A stretch of DNA of 5,949 bases from an uncultured Candidatus Pelagibacter sp. (GTDB taxonomy: Bacteria > Pseudomonadota > Alphaproteobacteria > Pelagibacterales > Pelagibacteraceae), in the NCBI GenBank assembly GCA_937897125.1, contig CALCPL010000160.1, positions 1 to 5,949 of the forward strand, read 5' to 3'. Each line of letters begins with the position of its first letter. Position 1 is the first letter of the stretch. Positions 1 to 5,949 of this stretch are shown here, piece after piece. The position numbers were made by a program, and so were the translations under genes. The notes under the pieces were generated by a model, which made no database searches, was not told where the DNA came from, and saw only the letters and a list, made by a program, of their open reading frames with translations.

Positions 1-307
1 TTTCATTAATCATTGAAATTCTTGATGCAAAAGGTAAAAAATATTTTGTTTTATTTTTTTGTTTATTATAAATATTTGCTTTCAGAACAAATATTTTATG
101 AGTAGGCTTATGATCCTTATCGTGATCTTTGTTTTTTATGTATCCAGTATAATTATCAAATGAAACTTTTATTTTGATCCAATTTTTATTCTTAGATATA
201 ATTTTAAATTTTTCCCCATACAAAATTTGAGAGGTAACTTCAGAAACTACATTGGGTTTCTTATAGATATTTGATAAAGAATTTTTGTAAAAGTAATTAT
301 TTTTCAC
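1..307 (-). CDS. SH3-domain protein, probable NlpC/P60 (C40) cell-wall peptidase, N-terminal part
   Basis: The first 102 residues of a protein cut by the left window edge. The frame is open from a stop at 316-314. The only plausible start is GTG at 307-305, giving MKNNYFYKNSLSNIYKKPN. No Shine-Dalgarno is visible, and the start lies 11 nt inside the end of the upstream permease gene, so translational coupling is likely. Residues about 8-58 look like a bacterial SH3 domain (IYKKPN, LYGEKFKIIS, WIKIKV, YTGYIK). After a His/Asp/Lys-rich linker (NKDHDKDHKPTHK), a second SH3-like unit begins (THKIFVLKANIY, FLPFASRIS). This two-SH3 layout, with a 'TH+V..L.A.IY' start to the second unit, is typical of alphaproteobacterial NlpC/P60 proteins, whose C-terminal Cys-His domain cuts peptidoglycan stem peptides. 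That catalytic domain is outside the window, so the peptidase call is inferred from the N-terminus and the AmpG neighbour. No signal peptide is seen. Confidence 0.75.
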   Translation of the reverse strand, partial: MKNNYFYKNSLSNIYKKPNVVSEVTSQILYGEKFKIISKNKNWIKIKVSFDNYTGYIKNKDHDKDHKPTHKIFVLKANIYNKQKNKTKYFLPFASRISMINE

Positions 308-1673
308 GAAGTTTTAATTTATCTTTTATAAACCACAAACAAATCAAAGAAGGTATTACCATGATGGCTGTAATGATAAAAAATACTCCCCAATCTCCAT
401 TAAGCCAATCTACTAATGCTCCAGATGATGATGCAAGTGTAGTTCTGCCAGCAGTTCCTATCGAGGCAAGTAATGCGTATTGAGTTGCAGTATATGTTCG
501 GTCTACTAATAATGAAATAAAGGCTACAAATGCAACTGTTGCAAATGCTGCTGCTATATCATCAAATATGACTGCTACTGCGAATAATAATTCAGATTTA
601 TCACTCCACGCCAAGACTGTGAATAATAAGTTAGTCGCTGCCATTAATATTCCTGCAACAAACATTGCTTTTAAAACGCCAGATCTAATTACAAAAAGTC
701 CACCCAGCAGTGTAAATACAACTGTAGTTATCCATCCTAAGGTTTTTGAATAAATTGCAATGTCACCTTTAGAGAAACCTATTTCTTTATAAAAAACTAT
801 CGACATACGTCCAAGAAAGGCTTCACCAATCTTGAATAAAAAAATGAAGCTTAAAATTCCAACAGCAATTGAAAAACCATTTTTCTTAAAAAAGCTTATT
901 ATAGGACCACCTAATGTACTGCTAATCCAAGCTATAAAATTAGTTATAATATTTTTTGATCCAAGTTTGCTTTCTATAAGTTTATCTGTTTCTATCTGTT
1001 TTTTTTGTCTATTAGTAGAGAGAGGTTCATGAACAAACATTAAACCTATGTTCATCAAAATTACCACAACTCCTAAAATTAAAAATGTAATTTGCCAGTA
1101 ATTAGTAACACCAATATTCTCTAAATATTCTGCTGTAAATAAAGCTATTACACCACCTAATTTATATCCACTCCACCATCCAACAACAGCCATCGCAGCA
1201 CCAGCTGCCATTGATTTGCTTTCATGCTCACCTATTTGTTCAATTCTTAAAGCATCAACAGTAATGTCTTGAGTGGCTGATGCTATAGCAATAACTAAAC
1301 CAACTGTAATCAGTAGTGCAAGGTTTTCAGTGGGATTAATAAAGCTCCAAGTAACAAGACAAGTTAAAATTGCAATTTGCATTAAAACTATCCATCCTCT
1401 TCTATGACCAAGTTTTTTTGTTAGGTACGGTACTTGAAATCTATCAATAAGAGGGGCCCATAAATAATTAAAAGCATAAACAGCAAATATCAGTCCAGCC
1501 CAACCAATTGTTGACCTACTTAAACCTTCTTCTTTGAGCCATAGACTTAAACTGCTGCCAATCAAAACCCATGGAAAACCAGAGATTGCACCTAGTAATA
1601 ATATTCTAAGCATTCTCCTATCAAAGTAGACAGCAAAAGTTTCTGATAAGGATTGTTTTTTAATTTCAATCAT
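297..1673 (-). CDS. ampG: AmpG-like muropeptide MFS transporter
   Basis: Inner-membrane permease of the major facilitator superfamily, 458 residues from the chosen ATG. AmpG proteins import anhydromuropeptides from the periplasm for cell-wall recycling. Family signals are GAISGFPWVLIGSSLSLWL at about 28-46, then EEGLSRSTIGW; LWAPLIDRF at 71-79; SATQDITVDALRIEQI at 132-147 (the AmpG/acetyl-CoA transporter 'QDI..DA.R' motif); and TATQYALLASIGTAGRTTLA at 395-414, followed by GALVDW. About 12 hydrophobic segments are present, with a longer charged loop at about 215-245 between the two halves. A longer frame starts at TTG 1688, but ATG 1673 is preferred because GGAG lies 9 nt before it. The gene starts 2 nt after the trkH stop and overlaps the downstream SH3/NlpC-type gene by 11 nt, so it is mid-operon. 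The family is secure. The substrate is inferred; related PAT-family transporters move other solutes. Confidence 0.85.
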   Translation of the reverse strand: MIEIKKQSLSETFAVYFDRRMLRILLLGAISGFPWVLIGSSLSLWLKEEGLSRSTIGWAGLIFAVYAFNYLWAPLIDRFQVPYLTKKLGHRRGWIVLMQIAILTCLVTWSFINPTENLALLITVGLVIAIASATQDITVDALRIEQIGEHESKSMAAGAAMAVVGWWSGYKLGGVIALFTAEYLENIGVTNYWQITFLILGVVVILMNIGLMFVHEPLSTNRQKKQIETDKLIESKLGSKNIITNFIAWISSTLGGPIISFFKKNGFSIAVGILSFIFLFKIGEAFLGRMSIVFYKEIGFSKGDIAIYSKTLGWITTVVFTLLGGLFVIRSGVLKAMFVAGILMAATNLLFTVLAWSDKSELLFAVAVIFDDIAAAFATVAFVAFISLLVDRTYTATQYALLASIGTAGRTTLASSSGALVDWLNGDWGVFFIITAIMVIPSLICLWFIKDKLKLREK

Positions 1674-1675
1674 AG

Positions 1676-3121
1676 TTAATTTCTCCAAAATGATGGAAGA
1701 AACAATACGAGTATAGCAAATAATTCTAATCTACCCAATATCATTCCAAGACTTAAAATCCATTTAGATATTTCGGGTAAGCTTGAAAAATTGCCATTAG
1801 GGCCAATTGTAGAGCCTAATCCTGGGCCAACATTTGAGATTGAGGTTGCGGCACCAGAAATTGAAGTAACAAAATCTAAACCACTTAAAGATAAAAATGC
1901 AGTTATTAAAAAAAATATAACCAAATAAAGAAAGATAAAAGAAATGATAGAAGCCATAAATTTATCATCAACATTATTTTTGTCATATTTTATTATAAAT
2001 ATGCCTTTTGGATAAATAATCTTCTTTAATTGATTGATAATAAAGAGATATAGAATCTGGATTCTGAAAATTTTAATTCCACATGTAGTGGAACCAGCAC
2101 ACCCTCCAATGAACATTAAAGTTAAAAAGAAAATGAGTGGAAAATTACCCCATCCATCAAACTCTCCAGTAACATATCCGGTACCACTTAAAATAGAAAT
2201 AACATTAAAACAAATAGTCCTAATATTTATTTGAGAAAAATTTTTGTTATGAAAAAGTAAATAAATAAAAAGTATAATAATTGAAAAAATAATAATTTTT
2301 AAGAACGACTTTATTTGAACATCAGAAATAAATATTTTTCTATCTCCATTTAAAAATTTTATATAAGCAATAAAAGGTAAGCTACCCAATATGATAAAAA
2401 CCATGGATGATATTTCGATAGGTAGGCTATTAAAATATCCAATAGATTCGTTATAATTTGAAAAACCACCAGTTGCTATCGTGGTCATTGAATGAGTCAA
2501 GCTATCAAAAATATTCATACCAAAAATTTTATATGTAGCTGCACAAAGCACTGTTAGACTTAAGTAAACATAAATCAGTCTAAGTGAAATTTCTTTCGAT
2601 TTTGGTAATAGCTTTTCTGAAGAATCGTTACTTGAAATTTTAAATAATTGCATTCCACCAACATTCATTATTGGCATTAAGGTTATTGCCATTACAATAA
2701 TACCAATTCCACCTAACCATTGAAGCATTGCTCTCCACAAAAGTATTGATCTAGGGGCGCCTTCTAAGTTAGAAATAATTGTTGATCCTGTCGTGGTAAT
2801 CCCAGACATACTTTCAAAAAAAGAGTCAGTAATTGATAGCTCAAGAGTAGAAAAAATAAAAGGTAAAGAGCCAAATATTGCAATACTTAACCAAGAAAGA
2901 GCAGTCAATAAGAATGCTTGTTGCAGATTTAATTTTTTATCATGATTTAGATTTGTTAAAAAAAATAAAACACCAAATATTATAGAAATTATAGAGCCTC
3001 CAATAAAAGAGGAATCAACTTCTGAATAAATAAACTGAGCTATAATTGGAATCATCATGGAAATTCCAAGAATAATTTGCAAAACACCCAAGGTAAAAAA
3101 AACAGTTTTATAATTAGACAT
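1676..3121 (-). CDS. trkH: TrkH potassium uptake channel subunit
   Basis: Membrane ion-conducting subunit of the Trk potassium uptake system, 481 residues, close to the usual length of about 483. TrkH conducts K+ inward and is gated by the cytoplasmic NAD/nucleotide-binding ring protein TrkA, which is not in this window. All four pore-loop repeats are visible: SGITTTGST at 106-114, TTIATGGFS at 213-221, SGTGYVTG at 312-319 and SISNVGPGLGS at 427-437, each with its filter glycine. Other TrkH marks are WLGGIGIIV at 135-143, FIGGCAGSTTCGIKIFR at 337-353, the cytoplasmic stretch YPKGIFIIKYDKNNVDD at 370-386, and LGRLELFAILVLF at 462-474. The first residues form a hydrophobic membrane segment. ATG at 3121 has no Shine-Dalgarno. 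It is the first gene of the minus-strand operon, 2 nt before the AmpG-like gene. All key residues appear intact. Confidence 0.95.
   Translation of the reverse strand: MSNYKTVFFTLGVLQIILGISMMIPIIAQFIYSEVDSSFIGGSIISIIFGVLFFLTNLNHDKKLNLQQAFLLTALSWLSIAIFGSLPFIFSTLELSITDSFFESMSGITTTGSTIISNLEGAPRSILLWRAMLQWLGGIGIIVMAITLMPIMNVGGMQLFKISSNDSSEKLLPKSKEISLRLIYVYLSLTVLCAATYKIFGMNIFDSLTHSMTTIATGGFSNYNESIGYFNSLPIEISSMVFIILGSLPFIAYIKFLNGDRKIFISDVQIKSFLKIIIFSIIILFIYLLFHNKNFSQINIRTICFNVISILSGTGYVTGEFDGWGNFPLIFFLTLMFIGGCAGSTTCGIKIFRIQILYLFIINQLKKIIYPKGIFIIKYDKNNVDDKFMASIISFIFLYLVIFFLITAFLSLSGLDFVTSISGAATSISNVGPGLGSTIGPNGNFSSLPEISKWILSLGMILGRLELFAILVLFLPSFWRN
1683..1686 (-). promoter_or_regulatory. Shine-Dalgarno GGAG for the AmpG-like gene
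   Basis: GGAG (extended GGAGAA, down to 1681) lies within the last Trp-Arg codons of trkH and 9 nt before the ATG at 1673-1671. It is the only clear Shine-Dalgarno in the window. It supports ATG 1673 over the in-frame TTG at 1688, whose last base is the first G of this motif and which would have no ribosome site of its own. Confidence 0.7.
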
Positions 3122-3196
3122 TTTGAAAGAACATTATTTTATGGTAAATAAATTTCAACTCTATAAGAATTAATAAAAACACCAAATATAAGATAT
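3122..3196. promoter_or_regulatory. Divergent trkH / lysK promoter region
   Basis: This 75-bp spacer between divergently transcribed genes must hold starts for both directions. For trkH, the minus strand has TTGAAA at 3158-3153 and, 16 nt on, a weak TAATGT at 3136-3131, which would start transcription only a few bases before the ATG. A better -10-like TAAAAT is also present but lies too close to that -35. For lysK, TATAAG occurs twice (3162-3167 and 3187-3192) without a matching -35 at the right distance. No hairpin or clear operator is visible. The location is certain; the individual boxes are tentative. Confidence 0.45.
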
Positions 3197-4774
3197 TTGT
3201 TATTAAACAAAGTGATTGAAAAAGATAATTTAGATAAAACTAACGCATGGCCTTTTGTTGAGGCTAAAAAATTACTGCGTGAAAGAAAGTCCTTTATTGC
3301 TAAAAAGGGTAAAATAATTTTACAAACTGGTTATGGTCCAAGTGGGTTGCCCCATATAGGTACATTTGGTGAAGTTGCAAGAACATCGATGATGGTTAAT
3401 GCACTAAAACAACTGACTGATACACCAACGGAAATCATAACTTTTTCTGATGACATGGATGGCTTTAGAAAAGTTCCAGAAAACGTTCCAAATCAAGAAC
3501 TCTTAAATAAAAATCTTCACAAACCTTTAACTCAAGTACCAGATCCATTTGAAAAATTTTCAAGTTTTGGTGAGCATAATAATGAAATGTTAAAAGATTT
3601 TTTAAATAAATTTAATTTTGAATATAACTTTCAAAGTTCTTCAGTTCTTTATAAGGGTGGTTTTTTTAACCCCACATTACAGATAATCCTAGAAAATTAT
3701 CAAGGTATTATGGATATAATTCTTCCAACACTAGGAAAAGAAAGACAAAAAACTTACAGTCCATTTTTACCAATTTGTCCAGATACTGGTAAGGTTTTAG
3801 AAATTCCAGTTTTAGAAATCTTAAAAGAAAAATCTAAAATTATCTTTGATAATAATGGAAAAAAACTTGAGGTAAGTATCTTAGATGGAAATTGTAAATT
3901 ACAATGGAAAGTAGATTGGGCAATGAGATGGTACGCCCTTGATATAGATTTTGAAATGTATGGAAAAGATTTAATTGAAAGTGCAATATTATCATCAAGA
4001 ATAATCAAGTTAATTGGAAAAACAAACCCATCTGGTTTCGCTTATGAGCTTTTTTTAGATGAAAAAGGAGAAAAAATATCCAAATCAAAAGGCAACGGAA
4101 TTACGATTGATCAGTGGCTGGAGTACGCATCACCTGAGAGTCTTTCGTTGTATATGTATCAAAATCCAAAAAGAGCAAAAAAACTATATAAAGAAATAGT
4201 TCCTAAAACAGTCGACGAATACTTGGACCTTATAGAAAAAGCTAAAAATCAAAATGAGCTGCAGTTATTAATGAATCCAGTTTGGCATGTGCACAATGGA
4301 TCAATTCCTAAGGAAGATACTATTATGAGTTTTTCAATGCTATTAAATTTAGTAGAAACGAGCAATGCAGATTCTAAGGAATTACTCTGGAAGTTTGTAA
4401 AAAAATATAAAAAAAATATTTTAGAAAAAGACCATCCAATTTTTGATAATCTAATTGGTTATGCGATTAAGTATTTTAATGATGTAATAAAATTACAAAA
4501 AAAATACAAAACCCCAGACACAAGTGAAAAATTGGCATTAGAAGCACTAGTTAAGTCTCTTGATAGCTGTAATGATAAAATGTTGCCTGAGGATATTCAG
4601 ACATTAATTTATTCAACAGGAAAAGAAAATGGTTACTCAGAAAATCTACGTGATTGGTTTAAATTAATTTATGAGGTTGTTTTTGGGGATGAAAATGGAC
4701 CAAGAATGGGTTTTTTTATAAGCTTTTTCGGAGTAAACGAGACTAAAGAGTTAATCAAAGAAAAAATAAAATAA
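3197..4774 (+). CDS. lysK: Class I lysyl-tRNA synthetase
   Basis: Cytoplasmic enzyme that attaches lysine to tRNA-Lys using ATP. It is the class I (archaeal-type) enzyme, unrelated to the common bacterial class II LysS; alphaproteobacteria typically carry this form. At 525 residues it has the usual length. Motifs: AWPFVEAKKLL at 17-27; the HIGH signature GPSGLPHIGTFGEVART at 47-63; FSDDMDGFRKVPENVP at 83-98; WKVDWAMRWYALDIDFEMYGKD at about 237-258; the KMSKS equivalent KISKSKGNG at 293-301; and the C-terminal GPRMGFFISFFG at 501-512. There is no in-frame ATG before the conserved region. Candidate starts are TTG at 3197 (used here) and GTG at 3212, neither with a good Shine-Dalgarno; 3212 would remove only five unconserved residues. 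It overlaps pyrD by one base. Both active-site motifs are intact, so it should be functional. Confidence 0.95.
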   Translation: MLLNKVIEKDNLDKTNAWPFVEAKKLLRERKSFIAKKGKIILQTGYGPSGLPHIGTFGEVARTSMMVNALKQLTDTPTEIITFSDDMDGFRKVPENVPNQELLNKNLHKPLTQVPDPFEKFSSFGEHNNEMLKDFLNKFNFEYNFQSSSVLYKGGFFNPTLQIILENYQGIMDIILPTLGKERQKTYSPFLPICPDTGKVLEIPVLEILKEKSKIIFDNNGKKLEVSILDGNCKLQWKVDWAMRWYALDIDFEMYGKDLIESAILSSRIIKLIGKTNPSGFAYELFLDEKGEKISKSKGNGITIDQWLEYASPESLSLYMYQNPKRAKKLYKEIVPKTVDEYLDLIEKAKNQNELQLLMNPVWHVHNGSIPKEDTIMSFSMLLNLVETSNADSKELLWKFVKKYKKNILEKDHPIFDNLIGYAIKYFNDVIKLQKKYKTPDTSEKLALEALVKSLDSCNDKMLPEDIQTLIYSTGKENGYSENLRDWFKLIYEVVFGDENGPRMGFFISFFGVNETKELIKEKIK

Positions 4775-5826
4775 TGTTCTCAAAACTCAGATCACTAATT
4801 TTTAAAATTGATCCTGAAACTGCTCATAATTTAGCAATTAAGTCTTTAAAACTAAATATATTACCAAGCATAACCAATCAAAACAAAGGAGACCCAATAT
4901 TTGAGACTAATTTATTTGGTAAGAATATAGATAATCCAATAGGAATGGCTGCTGGGTTTGATAAAAATGCTGAAGTTTATAATTCATTGTTTAAACTTGG
5001 GTTTGGTTTTGTTGAAGTGGGAACAGTTACACCACTTGAGCAATATGGAAATCCAAAGCCAAGAGTTTTTAGGTTGGTTGAGGATCAGGCTCTTATAAAT
5101 AGGCTAGGTTTTAATAATTTAGGAGCAGAAAATGTTAGCCTTAGAATTAGATCAAACTTACATAAGGGTTTATTAGGAATTAACATAGGTCCTAATAAAG
5201 ATAGCGAAGATAGATTGAATGATTATTTGATTGGACTTAGAAACTTTTATGACATCGCTGATTATATTACAGTTAATATTTCTTCGCCTAACACAGAAAA
5301 TTTAAGAGCTTTTCATGATGAGACTAAATTTGATGAATTGCTGCATGCAATAGAAAAAGAAAAAGTTAAACTTAAATCAAAAATACCAATCGTAGTAAAA
5401 ATTTCTCCAGATATTTCAGAGGAACAAATTGAACTAATAAGTAAAATTTTAATTAAATATAAGGTCAGTGCAATAATTGTTTCAAATACAACAGCTAAAA
5501 ATAGAGAAAAATTAAACAATATTTTAAAGCATCAAAAAGGTGGGTTATCAGGCAAGCCACTAGAGGAAGAGGCTAATAAGCTAATAAGCAAGTTTTATAA
5601 ACTACTTAAGGGTAAGATTGAAATTATAGGTGTAGGAGGTGTGGACTCAGGAGAAAGTGCTTATAAAAAATTTCAGGCAGGAGCTAGCTATGTTCAATTA
5701 TATACAGGAATGGTTTTTCAAGGACCAAACGTTGTAGGAAAGATAAAAAAAGAGCTTAAAGAAATATTAATTGATGAGGGTATTAAGAATTTTAAAGAAA
5801 TAATAGGAAAGAAGCTGACTAATTGA
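4774..5826 (+). CDS. pyrD: Dihydroorotate dehydrogenase, class 2 (quinone-dependent)
   Basis: Fourth step of de novo pyrimidine synthesis: oxidises dihydroorotate to orotate with FMN and passes electrons to membrane quinone. The class 2 mark is the N-terminal membrane-associating helix (residues 1-30, with KIDPETAHNLAIKSLKL). Barrel motifs in order: NPIGMAAGFDKNAE at 54-67 (FMN/substrate Lys64); EVGTVTPLEQYGNPKPRVFR at 81-100; NRLGFNN at 109-115; NIGPNK at 137-142; VNISSPNTENLR at 167-178, with Ser171 matching the catalytic Ser175 of E. coli; VVKISPD at 207-213 (Lys209); VSNTT at 236-240; GGLSGKPL at 256-263; and the phosphate-binding GVGGVDSGESAYKKFQAGAS at 286-305, then QLYTGMVFQGP. At 350 residues it has normal family length. 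Its ATG shares one base with the lysK stop (TAATG), so the two are probably co-transcribed and coupled. The upstream A-rich stretch has only a weak Shine-Dalgarno. Confidence 0.97.
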   Translation: MFSKLRSLIFKIDPETAHNLAIKSLKLNILPSITNQNKGDPIFETNLFGKNIDNPIGMAAGFDKNAEVYNSLFKLGFGFVEVGTVTPLEQYGNPKPRVFRLVEDQALINRLGFNNLGAENVSLRIRSNLHKGLLGINIGPNKDSEDRLNDYLIGLRNFYDIADYITVNISSPNTENLRAFHDETKFDELLHAIEKEKVKLKSKIPIVVKISPDISEEQIELISKILIKYKVSAIIVSNTTAKNREKLNNILKHQKGGLSGKPLEEEANKLISKFYKLLKGKIEIIGVGGVDSGESAYKKFQAGASYVQLYTGMVFQGPNVVGKIKKELKEILIDEGIKNFKEIIGKKLTN

Positions 5827-5837
5827 TCCTAATAAAC

Positions 5838-5866
5838 TTGACGAGGTCACTAACTCATCTTATATA
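5838..5866 (+). promoter_or_regulatory. Predicted sigma-70-type promoter for rpmB
   Basis: TTGACG (5838-5843, five of six bases of the -35 consensus) is followed by exactly 17 nt and then TATATA (5861-5866, four of six of the -10 consensus). It is the best promoter-like match I found in the window and points at rpmB. Transcription would start near 5873, only about seven bases before the ATG at 5880, and no Shine-Dalgarno is present, so the transcript would be nearly leaderless. Predicted by eye only. Confidence 0.55.
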
Positions 5867-5874
5867 GTCACTAA
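5846..5874 (+). repeat. 8-bp direct repeat in the rpmB promoter
   Basis: GTCACTAA occurs at 5846-5853, between the -35 and -10 boxes, and again at 5867-5874, over the predicted transcription start. The two copies start 21 bp apart, about two helical turns, so they would face the same side of the DNA. This could be a paired protein-binding site or a chance match. I recognise no known operator. Confidence 0.35.
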
Positions 5875-5879
5875 ATATT

Positions 5880-5949
5880 ATGTCTAAAAAATGCGAATTA
5901 ACCGGCAAAATACCTATGAAAGGTCACAATGTTAGTCATGCTAACAATA
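5880..5949 (+). CDS. rpmB: 50S ribosomal protein L28, N-terminal part
   Basis: First 23 residues of a small ribosomal protein cut by the right window edge. The visible protein opens MSKKCELTGK and continues with NVSHANN, which matches the conserved L28 N-terminus (CxLTGK, then NVSHANN). L28 is a component of the large ribosomal subunit and is usually about 75-100 residues. The ATG at 5880 is fixed by the family alignment. It has no Shine-Dalgarno and sits about seven bases after the predicted transcription start. It lies 53 bp after pyrD on the same strand, with no terminator hairpin seen between them, so read-through from lysK-pyrD is possible besides its own promoter. One Cys is visible at residue 5; whether a zinc-binding partner follows cannot be seen. 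Confidence 0.93.
   Translation, partial: MSKKCELTGKIPMKGHNVSHANN

Noticed and set aside
271..1032. Three plus-strand open frames (271-483, 568-753, 832-1032) opposite the permease gene
   Set aside because: They lie antisense to a well-supported transporter gene, have low-complexity sequence with no recognisable family, and no ribosome sites.
1674..1688. TTG 1688 as the start of the AmpG-like permease
   Set aside because: The GGAG at 1686-1683 is properly spaced for ATG 1673 and would overlap the TTG start itself.
2034..2234. Plus-strand open frame of 66 codons inside trkH
   Set aside because: Antisense shadow of a conserved trkH pore-loop region; no family resemblance.
3160..3196. lysK promoter at either TATAAG box
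   Set aside because: Neither box has a -35-like hexamer 16-18 nt upstream; in DNA this A+T-rich such boxes are expected by chance, so I did not list a specific promoter.
3754..4008. Minus-strand open frame of 84 codons inside lysK
   Set aside because: Antisense to conserved catalytic-domain codons; no start signal or recognisable product.
5313..5519. Minus-strand hydrophobic open frame inside pyrD
   Set aside because: The hydrophobic look comes from the complement of Lys/Glu-rich codons; pyrD is intact in the other strand.
5813..5860. Rho-independent terminator after pyrD
   Set aside because: No stable G+C-rich stem followed by a T-run could be found; the short A+T-rich complementary pieces are what composition alone would give.
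1..5949. A novel defence, mobile or secondary-metabolism system
   Set aside because: Every substantial frame is a recognisable housekeeping family with intact motifs, and there are no integrase, transposase, CRISPR or toxin-antitoxin signatures and no break in base composition.

Overview
This is an AT-rich (about 30% G+C by eye), gene-dense bacterial chromosome segment. A class I lysyl-tRNA synthetase, an alphaproteobacterial-type L28 start, an AmpG-like permease beside an SH3/NlpC-type protein, near-zero intergenic spacing and low G+C together suggest a streamlined alphaproteobacterium, probably of the marine SAR11 (Pelagibacterales) kind. The class is fairly secure; the order is an inference. 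Nothing in the window looks mobile or phage-derived, and I see no tRNA, rRNA, CRISPR array or insertion sequence.

The left half (1-3121) is a minus-strand operon, read right to left. It begins with trkH (potassium uptake channel subunit), continues 2 nt later with an AmpG-like muropeptide/MFS permease that has its own Shine-Dalgarno inside the end of trkH, and then, with an 11-nt overlap and a GTG start, enters an SH3-domain protein cut by the left window edge. That last gene is most likely an NlpC/P60 (C40) cell-wall peptidase, which with AmpG would form a cell-wall cleavage and recycling pair.

A 75-bp A+T-rich divergent spacer (3122-3196) separates this operon from a plus-strand pair: lysK (class I lysyl-tRNA synthetase, non-ATG start) and pyrD (class 2, quinone-dependent dihydroorotate dehydrogenase). 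They overlap by one base in TAATG. After pyrD, 53 bp carry a good sigma-70-like promoter and an 8-bp direct repeat. rpmB (ribosomal protein L28) then starts and runs off the right edge.

The genes are housekeeping: potassium homeostasis, peptidoglycan turnover, tRNA charging, pyrimidine synthesis and the ribosome. I found no convincing undescribed system. The most interesting signals are the apparent near-leaderless start of rpmB, the direct repeat in its promoter, the scarcity of Shine-Dalgarno sequences and the trkH-ampG-peptidase grouping.
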